DNA of 64,000 nt from Bolinopsis microptera. Taxonomy: Eukaryota; Ctenophora; Tentaculata; Lobata; Bolinopsidae. Shown here piece by piece: positions 55,791-64,000 of this stretch. Both the position numbers and the translations under genes were made by a program. The notes beneath the pieces were generated by a model. That model worked only from the letters and a program-made list of their open reading frames with translations. It had not been told where the DNA came from and did no database searches. The stretch's first letter is position 1. Each line of letters begins with the position of its first letter. The stretch is taken from assembly GCF_026151205.1 (NCBI RefSeq), contig NC_087075.1, positions 9,727,303 to 9,791,302 of the forward strand, read 5' to 3'.

Positions 55791-58700
55791 GTTCAAAAAA
55801 GTGGGTATATGAACGCACCCATCTTGCATCAAATAACATGTAATGAACCATTTTCACGAGCCACAAGCCCTTATCCCAAAATACACGTAAATTCGGAGAT
55901 TTGGTATGCTTCTAAAACCCAGGATTGATAACGCCGACCTGAACCCCGCTACAACTGTTTTAAATGCACGGCTTTCACTGCGTGATTATTTGGTTGGCGT
56001 ATCAATTAAATTTAAAACAATTACTGGATGAGTATTAAATTTTTAAATTTTTCACAGAACGAACCGAGTTACGTGGGTGCATTTTGATTCTTGACACCAA
56101 GAAAACAATAATTTCAAGAAAACAACAATTTTATTTAGTATCAATTAAAGCAGACAAAAATATATTTCATATATATAACTAGCACGAACTTTAGATCAGA
56201 TATCTTAGGGGACTTGGAGTTAGCAAGAGATTAACTAGAAGGTATATCCCTTTTACAAAGATACGTCGAGAAGAATCCAGGGTGATACAAGATCGGAGAG
56301 TGCAGACCATAAAGTTTACGGCGCTAGGTGGCATGCGAAAAGTGGCATGTAACGTATATTAAAGTTTACGCACCCACCTTTGCCTCCTGAATTCTTGGTT
56401 GGATAGAAATTTATGCAAACTTGGTCGTTTATTCTCCAAGTCCCTTTGTTAAAAGAAGTAATATTAACTATATCTAGAGCTAGCTTCGTTCAATAATAAC
56501 AATATCAATATAATCAATATCAATAATCAATATCAATATCAGATAAAACTACCGAATAAATTATTAAATATTAATTAATTCGTTCTGATAAAAATTTGTA
56601 TAATAACCCCCACACCCACACGAGCCTCCACTGGTAAAATTATAATAATCAAATGAATAAATAATTAAATCCTGTTTACATGCTATGGTAAAAGTGGCCA
56701 CTGCTTACTAGCAGTTCATGCCCAACAAACATTTATGATCTAGGGAGTGTCAATTAGGTTTAGTTATAAATGCTCATTACAGCAGGTTGCAGAGTTTTAC
56801 TCCTCTGTATCTCCTGATTGATTTTGTACAATGAGCAAAAGTTGTAATCTGTGTATGATAAAAGCCATTGCATTATCTTTAACCTTTCTTATGGCTGATC
56901 TGTTCTGCCAAGTGCTTCAAGAATTTAGATGCCTCTGGTGACATTCCTCCTGTCATACTGGAAACCAGTGAGGTGAAGGTTCCTTTTCTAAATATATTTT
57001 CATTGTTATAAATTTGTTGATTCTGTAAAATGTGCTAAAATTAAATTTCTTGTTTCATTAAACATCAGAACTCTTTGATAGTATCCCGTTTTACTGTTCT
57101 CAGGCGCTAGAAACATCTGTAAGATGCTCTTGTCACTGTTGGCTTGTGCTTGAGAGTGAAGTACCCTTACATGTGTGAATTTCTTGTCCAGCGGTGACTA
57201 AAAAGATTTCACACTGATGTGATGGAACCTCTATTTGTGTGCCATTTTATCTATTGGTGTCGTTTAATAGTTCAAGTGTTGTTTCAACGTCTTTTACAGT
57301 CCTGAAGAGTTCTTCGACTGTGTCTTTGAGTGAATTATATCTAAATAACAACTGCGACCCTCAGTGTCCGAATTGTCAGATGCTGGACAACAATTACCAT
57401 CGAATCTTCTCCTGTTCACTGTACCGCTGTTCCTACAGAGAAACCATCCAAGAGCACTCCACTAGTGACCAACCATGCTGGTCTATCTTAAGAGATGATA
57501 GTGATGACAGCATCACTGCCTTCCGATCTCTAGCACAGATCGCCATCGGTGAACTATCATAGAATTGATACTTATAGTGCTCCTTGACCTTCATCCCCCT
57601 TCATGTCCTACATCTCCTCATGACATCACTCCCCTTCAGCCTCTACTACTCCTCTAAGCTACTCCATCTACTGCCTCATCTTCTGGACGTCATTATCTTC
57701 GAGTTTAGTTGAGAATTCTCAACACCCACTTCCAAGTCGAGTACTCTCGACCCACTTAGTCCACATGCCTTGCAAGCTTACAGCAGAGTATTTGTAATGG
57801 TCTAAGTCCCTAATACACTCCAAAAATGGTTCCTCTATACTCAACCGTAGGAGAAGAGACTTAGGTGACTGTATTTTGTTCTAATGTTGGTATTGATATT
57901 AGTATGTTCTAGTTTTTACTCCTTTTGTTTTAACGTTTTTATGGTACTCACCTTAAATTATTCTAATGCAGTCACTCAGATGATTTTTAAATCACGACAC
58001 ATAAACAAAGACACATACTCTGCCCACAATAAGGGGCCATAATTTTTAAATTATGTAACAGTATAGAATTATTATTATTATTATCTAAATATAACAAGAT
58101 ATCCACTTTTGAGAGTTAATGTGGTTTTTTACAGACTCATAGGATTTCTGTTAACAGTTAGGTTAAATTTGAGTGAGAGTGCATCAAAGAATTCTTGTTT
58201 ATCGAGAACATGGTTTCTTAGTGGATGAAGTCAGGTATTTATGAGTCAGATCATTCAAAAGCAGTGCTTTTTTTAACCTCTGTCTGCTGTCAGCTGTTTT
58301 GTAGCATTGACTGAGTTGAAGTACTCTATCTTTACAGTTTCCTTCATTGATATTTATGTAACTTTCTACCAAAAACGTTATTGATCGGGAATCGTCTTTC
58401 AATTATTTTGGGGAATTTTTTGACTTTATATAACAACGTTGTCATAATGACACAAGTGACTGATCAACCGCTTTATTTGATCTTGTTAAGAATATATTTA
58501 TATTTTCAGCTTTGGATGAAAACATTTAGGGGGATTTTATTTTTTATTTTCATATCTATCATGCTATTTGTTACTAAATTGCTCATTGTATACTGCCTAT
58601 AATGATTAGATTTTATCATCATCATCCTTGCTGTAGTTGTGCAGTTTGGAATACTCAGACGACCCACTCTAGCAGCACATATAATTTACCAACGATGGCA

Positions 58701-60667
58701 CAGGAATGGATTCTTCCATGACACTATGCAAAGTATTTTAGGTCCCTTGATTGGTGTATGACTGGTTTCCATTGTGTTGCACCATATTATAATACATATA
58801 AATATTAATATTCTGATTGTAGAATTATCAAAATTTCCTCAGTGTAGATAGTTAACTGATGGTGCCTGAGGATAAACCTTATAACCCATATCCTTACGAT
58901 GGGACTGATGATTTAAGATTCTACACAAAAAGTGGGCTTTTAGGAGCATGGAAAGCTCGGGCCTCCCAATATGCAAAAGAAATGGTTATAAATTATTATA
59001 TTTTATAATGTTATCATTTTAATGATTATTCTTAGGTATTTTCTTGGCGGAAAAGAAGATCCCTTTACCATAACCGTTAATTTTATACCCAATTGAATTT
59101 TCATCTGAGAAATATAAATTATATTGAATATGCTTATTGCATATGTATTTGATATATAATTGATTCAATATTATATGCATTTATATGAGTTTATCTGATT
59201 GACATCCTCTCCCAGGATCCTTGGAGCACATACAATTCAGTAGATAAAAACAAATTATCCTGGACCTGGAGGAATGTGTGGGACGTAAGTATTTATTATT
59301 TAACATACCCCCCTTGTACCCCTCCCCCTGTACCCCCTCCCCCCTTGTACCCCCATCCCCCCATGTACCCCCTCCCCCCTTGTACCCCCATCCCCCCATG
59401 TACCCCCTCCCCTCTTGTACCCCCTCCCCTCTTGTACCCCTCTTTGCAATATCCATTTCTTTAACCTCGAAAACCCACTTGTAGCTACTGATCAAAATTT
59501 TGCTGATTTTTTAGAACCGTGAGCATTTTGCAGAAAATATTTTTCTTTCATTTTTACCTTAGCTTTGGTTTGATACCTTAAAATTCTTCCTTTAAGGTCG
59601 TACTTTAAGCAAATTTGGTAAATACGGCCCTCAAATAAACATTATTAACTAAATGTAGTTTTGCAACTTTTGGCTGTCAAATATCGAAGATTTCTTGTGC
59701 AGGACCCCATGGGAACGTTCATTGGTAGAGATGTGCTTACAGAGGAAGAGATCGAAACACGGCTTATGTGGAAAGACAAGGAGGAAGTTTCTGTGTAAGT
59801 TTGCTTTATAATAGATACAGTAAAACCTCACTTTGGCATTCCTCTCTATATCTACAGATCAAATGAGAAGTCAGAATGAAATTCATGATTGATAGCAACT
59901 CATCTTCCGAAATTTTCTCCTTCATGAATATTTTATCATTTTCTACAATTCAAACATTACTTTTGAATCACCCTGCATACCGGGTTCCACCTCTTTTTCC
60001 CCAAACTTTTAGTCAATTTGCCCAAGTTTGGCCAATTCTTGCAAGAAATGTGATTTATCAGAGCCTGGACCTGGTTAATCACTCGGCTAGTTTATTGCTT
60101 CATTCCATGCCTTCAAAGACTAATAAAGTGACACGAGTCACAGTTTAAACATTTCGTCTGTACAATTAAATACAATATAATACCAATTAAATTAATTAAT
60201 TAAACTTATATTTTGGCTCAATTCTGGTGCTCAGCCGTGCATTTAAATGAAATGAAAAGTCCCTGAAACGTACTAGAGAAACTTTATTAATAAGCTATTT
60301 TAGTCATAATTGGTGTAATATCTTTAATTATTTGGTTTCATACTGTACATCAGTATTACCGATATCTTTTCAAGCATAAGTTTCCAGTATACAAGTTTCC
60401 AGTATACAGGTAAATTTCTAAGTTTTATTTAATAGTGGTGCTATTTCAATTTATTATTATCATCACATGATCAGGTTTGTAAAGAAAGAGTCGGACTACA
60501 TGCGTATCCTGCCGACGGATGGTGAAGAAGTGGGAGGCAGTGCCATGTACCACTCAAATATGTTGGAGAAGAAGATAGTGCATGCGCGCATTCTCAACAC
60601 ATTCCAGGAGCCGTTCGAGGTGGAGGACGAGAATCACTACGAGCGCAGAGTTCAGTTTGACTTGTGA
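55368..60667 (+). CDS. Unknown protein, mitochondrial-type N-terminus, 5 exons
   Basis: Proposed exons: 55368-55589, 58871-58984, 59216-59284, 59703-59794, 60475-60667. All are phase-consistent and give 229 residues. Exons 2-5 are well supported: YPYDGTDDLRFYTKSGLLG, DPWSTYNSVDKNKLSWTW, DPMGTFIGRDVLTEEE and ILPTDGEEVGGSAMYHS then a charged C-terminus. Exon 1 starts MLKFRCGLWVGCYSK with Arg, Lys and hydrophobic residues and no acidic residue until position 29, as in mitochondrial presequences. Its link to exon 2 across a 3.3-kb intron full of repeats is inferred, and the exon 2 acceptor (CCTGAG) is weak; an ATG at 58859 could start a separate gene. The TGA at 60665-60667 overlaps a strong donor (GTGAGT at 60664), so the gene might continue. 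I do not recognise the family; a mitochondrial ribosomal or respiratory-complex accessory protein is a guess. Confidence 0.55.
55791..56774. other. AT-rich part of the long intron
   Basis: No gene was seen. Short AATATCAAT repeats occur around 56500-56545. The rest is unremarkable. Confidence 0.35.
56775..57215 (-). pseudogene. Decayed mobile-element ORF of the 'FTPLVF..GGM' family
   Basis: The minus strand encodes, across frameshifts, SPLDKKFTHVRVLHSQA (from about 57215), YYQRVLMFNETRN, then FTSLVSSMTGGMSPEAS and FLKHLAEQISHKK, then RRYRGVK. The order matches a C-terminal block common in invertebrate mobile-element proteins, in which an 'FTxVRVFNP' segment and an 'FTPLVFSxxGGMG' segment are followed by a basic RxRG end. 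Several stops and at least one frameshift show that it is dead. The parent element class is not established here. Confidence 0.45.
57315..58085 (+). pseudogene. 5'-truncated non-LTR retrotransposon tail
   Basis: The frame ending at 57560-57562 encodes CDPQCPNCQMLDNNYHRIFSC followed by about 50 residues, a zinc-knuckle pattern like the C-terminus of R1/Jockey-type ORF2 proteins. About 500 bases of 3'UTR follow and end in (ATT)n at 58068-58083, a typical microsatellite tail. No RT motif remains. Confidence 0.6.
58086..58870. other. Intron sequence before exon 2 of the unknown gene
   Basis: No gene is supported. A 67-codon minus-strand frame at 58199-58402 has a composition compatible with a decayed element but no recognised motif. 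Confidence 0.3.
59305..59445. repeat. C-rich minisatellite in intron 3 of the unknown gene
   Basis: Tandem units of the form TACCCCCTCCCCCCTTG (about 16-19 bp) begin about 20 bases after the exon 3 donor (59285). The complementary strand is G-rich with many GGGG runs, so it could form G-quadruplexes. Confidence 0.85.
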
Positions 60668-61300
60668 GTAAGGCGGAGAAGACGGCATGTTTTCAGTTGT
60701 CAAAAGATTTAGGAGTGTGGTCAAAATAGATGTTTTTACTTTTAAAATAAAATACGACAAAGTTTTCAATATGCAAACTTTTATTAAAATCGGTGTTGTG
60801 ATAATTAGTCGGATCCCAACCGTTCTAAAAGGCTATCTCGTTAGCTTTTCGTGTTAAAAGCGATTTCTCAACGGTTATCACCTCTCTAGATGATTCTTAA
60901 AACATTTGGACTTCATTGCATTTTTGAAATAAATGCAATGAGGGCGTTTTCGGCCACACCCTTTTTCAGGGTTTCGCGGTCACTCGAATTTTTGTATTTC
61001 AGCCCAGGAAGGTCTTAAAGACTATTCCGATACACCAAAATGTGCCTAATAGCCACATTTATATACAACTTATGAAGCAACATATACCTTAAAATGCTTC
61101 GTTTCGGAAATATGGCCGAAAAACGGTTTTTGGCTTGACGCAGTTCATAATTTCCGTGATTTTTGGCATTTCCGCCTAGGAAGGTCGTAGAGACTATTCT
61201 GATACACTAAAATGTACATAATGGCCACATTTATATACAACTTATGAAGCAACATATACCCTAAAAGGCCTATTTTCGGAAATGTGGCTGAAAAACGGAT
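60668..61300. repeat. Tandem duplication left of the terminal foldback
   Basis: Two direct copies of about 180 bp (about 61004-61160 and 61180-61300) share ACATTTATATACAACTTATG and AAGGTC...AGACTATTC...GATACAC segments. The rest of the stretch is AT-rich with no gene seen. It may be an outer part of the foldback that follows. Confidence 0.6.
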
Positions 61301-61302
61301 TT

Positions 61303-64000
61303 TTGCCGAGTGAACAATGACAATATTCACAAATAGGCTATTGGACTGTTAGCTAAAACGGTCTTAAAGACTCATGAGCAACACAGCATTTGTCACAAGA
61401 TGTAAGATGACTCAATTTGTGTCCAGAAACACCTACAAAAATTGGAGAATGATCTACTTTATTGGGCATCTCTCTTAATGGGCCAGGCCAGCAGCATATT
61501 TGTGTCTTACTAAATGGCAATTTTTCAAAATTACGGTTTCTTTAGTAAAGGTCAATGGGTCAGTTGCTAACAGCAAATTGTTCGCAATTGCCGACTCATG
61601 CACATCATATATACTCAAAAACGCTCACTTTAGGAGTCATTAGTAAATAAGTTTAACTACTGCATGATTTGTGAAAACTCCAACAATTTTTCATTGGCAC
61701 CTATATAGCCAAAATGTAATGACCAAAATTCAACTTTTTATTTATTCATGCCATGAAACCATATAATTATATGTACCAAGAATACCGGATCTAAAATAAA
61801 TCGGCACTGGATCCGGGCCAGATTGTCGCTTGACCACTGACCAGTACCCCACTTTATAATCATAATTGACTTCACTGCCTCGACCAATATTGGTCTGTAA
61901 TCCCTGGATTGAGATCTGTTGGCTGCAGTTTAATTTAGCTCATTTACCATAATAGTAATACCGCAGTGGTTTGGTTCGCATAGATTTTCCCATCGTATGA
62001 TAATGTGTGTCATTCCCTCGTTTTTTAATCAAGTGGTTACTGGCTAGCTCTTTTTTATTACAGCTGCCTCGAGATCTTATCTAGGGCACTAATACATTAG
62101 TACTAGAACATTAGAACTGTAATTATAGAACTTCAGATTAAGATTACTTGGCCGAATGGCAGGGTTCGAGATTCGACTCTAAAACGCTCAGTTTAGGAGT
62201 GATTAGTAGATAACTACTGCATGATATGCGAAAACTCCAACTAGACAAGGATCATGCTTAATCAAAGTGTTCCTCGACTTGAACTTAAGTCTTGTAACCT
62301 ACTGGAGTTTGGGCCACTGAATTGAATACGACCTGATATTAATTTTAGGATGTCGGGAAATTCATTAAGATTTTTATTCTTTGGTTTTTCAATTGTGCTA
62401 CGAATCCGAGTTTGAGTTGATAACACCGAATTTCCTCTTTGACTCTCAAAGAGAGGAACCAAGGCTTACGTTCCTCTTTTTGGCTCTGAGATCCAACTTT
62501 AAGATCGGACTTCGGAGATCCTCGCGTCGGAGATCATGTAAGTGTAACATCAGTACATGAGATTAGACTTTTTTGCTTGATATTGGACCTATAATTAATC
62601 TAATTATATATTCGAAACAGCACGGGATGTAACCAAGGTTAATTTAGATAAGATATACCAGCTTTCGGGGTTACAAGACCCCACGAAAGGCAGGCAGAGC
62701 ATCCTAAATCCTCAATCCTCATGCTATCCTCACGTTGACCATCTAGGTCCAAACTCCAGCCTCTCATTAAAAAACAGCTATTAGGCCCGGGATCCGTCCC
62801 TTGTCCCGTAGTGTCCCGTAAGTAAGAGATCGTTCAGATTTTGGTCATTTAGACCCCCTCCCCGCTCTAAAATCCACTTTACCCAATTAAGCTGGAAAAA
62901 TTTCACATGTGAAACCTAAATAGCTAAATCAGCATCTCGAGACCTTCTAATATAAAAACCCCGTGATCCTACTATAAGCTTATAACTTATAAGGCAATAA
63001 TATAAAGGCATTGCATGCCGAAATTAAGATTCACTTCAACTGGTGATGTGAACCTGACATATGTTACCTGAATGCCCTCAGTCAAATCTCGAACCCTGCT
63101 AATGCTATTCTGCCAAGTAACCTTAATCTGAAGTTCTAGAATTACAGTTCTAATGTTCTAGTATTTGTGCCCATGCCCCAGATAAGATCTCGAGGCAGCT
63201 CACAGCTGTAATACCAGAAGAAATAGCCAGTCACCACTTGATTAAAAAACGAGGGAATGACACACATTATCATACGATGGGAAAATCTATGCGACTAAAA
63301 AAAAGAATATGGGGTCATTCTGAAGTGGGAACCAGACCACTGCGGTATTATAGGAAATTAGCTAAATTAAACTGCGGCCAACAGATCTCAATCCAGGGAT
63401 TACAAACCAATATTGGTCGAGGCAGCGAAATCAATCATAATTATAAAGTGGGGTACTGGTCAGCGGTCAAGCAACAATCTGACCCGGATCCAGTGCCGAT
63501 TTATTTTAGGTCCGGTATTCTTGGTACATATAATTATATGGTTTCATGGCATGAATAAATAAAAAGTTTGAAGTTGAATTTTGGTCTGGCACGTCACACA
63601 TTTTATTTAAATTGGTACCAAGGAAAAATTGTTGGAGTTTTCACAAATCATGTAGTAGTTATTTACTAATGACTCCTAAAGTGAGCGTTTTTGAGTATAT
63701 GATGTGCATGAGTCGGCAATTGCGAACAATTTGCTGTCAGCAACTGACCCATCGACCTTTACTAAAGAAACCGTAATTTTGAAAAATTGCCATTTAGTAA
63801 GACACAAATATGCTGCTGGCCTGGCCCATTAAGAGAGATGCCCAATAAAGTAGATCATTCTCCAATTTTTGTAGGTGTTTCTGGACACAAATTGAGTCAT
63901 CTTACATCTTGTGACAAATGCTGTGTTGCTCATGAGTCTTTAAGACCTTTCTAGTTAACAGTCCAATAGCCATTTGTGAATATTGTCATTGTTCGCTCGG
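61303..64000. mobile_element. Large foldback element, right arm cut by the window end
   Basis: The left arm, about 61303-62176, and right arm, about 63085-64000, are inverted copies at high identity. Examples: GACTCATGAGCAACACAG at 61370 against CTGTGTTGCTCATGAGTC near 63920, and GAACTTCAGATTAAG at 62127 against CTTAATCTGAAGTTC near 63122. The central 900 bases are unique and lack a transposase-like ORF. A direct repeat (TTTAGGAGT...ATTAGTA...ACTACTGCATGAT) occurs near 61635 and again near 62190. The right arm continues past the window, so the total length and class are unknown. Confidence 0.8.

Noticed and set aside
59276-59484. Proline-rich ORFs on the + strand
   Set aside because: They translate the C-rich minisatellite in an intron and have no support as proteins.

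Overview
The window is eukaryotic nuclear DNA, almost certainly from an animal. Genes have several short exons joined by GT-AG introns, and four of them can be assembled as orthologues of animal or general eukaryotic genes: a calmodulin-like EF-hand protein, HMGXB4, a SIKE1/FGFR1OP2 coiled-coil protein and proteasome subunit beta-4 (PSMB4). The DNA is AT-rich and about half of it is repeats: non-LTR retrotransposons, a Penelope-like relic, hAT-like elements, foldback palindromes, satellites and minisatellites. A marine invertebrate such as a cnidarian would fit, but no gene here settles the species. Layout, left to right: a calmodulin-like gene (+, 1261-3880, 8 exons); a cluster of GC-rich hairpin modules and foldback elements (4735-6800); a 150-bp MITE (6945-7094) and a TIR element (7213-8574); non-LTR retrotransposon A (8883-15557), whose ORF1 fuses an AlkB-like dioxygenase to an SGNH esterase and whose ORF2 is split by a truncated copy of its own family; HMGXB4 (+, 15787-17857); a NERD-nuclease/SF1-helicase gene (-, 18751-24705) split by a 3.7-kb retrotransposon of the RNase H-bearing I/R1/LOA type (19797-23493); a 1.4-kb palindrome that duplicates the helicase gene's start region in inverted orientation (24665-26079); a two-exon unknown gene (-, 26157-27057). 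Next come SIKE1/FGFR1OP2 (-, 30051-32970), with a minisatellite made of copies of its own 5' splice site; PSMB4 (-, 33680-39290), with a 3-kb satellite in intron 1; and a hAT-like element (39476-45311, 8-bp target duplication) carrying a complete AlkB-SGNH retrotransposon B (39579-45118, its own 8-bp target duplication). The right third holds truncated RT fragments (45585-49170, 51080-51910), a small hAT element (52208-52803), a Penelope-like relic, a second hairpin-module cluster (53640-55790), a gene of unknown function with a mitochondrial-looking N-terminus (+, 55368-60667), and a large foldback repeat that runs off the right edge. The host genes look like ordinary single-copy housekeeping or regulatory genes with no operon-like cooperation. 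The unusual biology is in the mobile DNA: two diverged retrotransposon families share an AlkB+esterase ORF1, a helicase gene was broken by an insertion that can be mapped to the base, and a set of short hairpin modules recurs at two loci with its blocks in different relative orientations. All exon structures were worked out by reading frames and splice sites by eye, with no alignment or transcript evidence.
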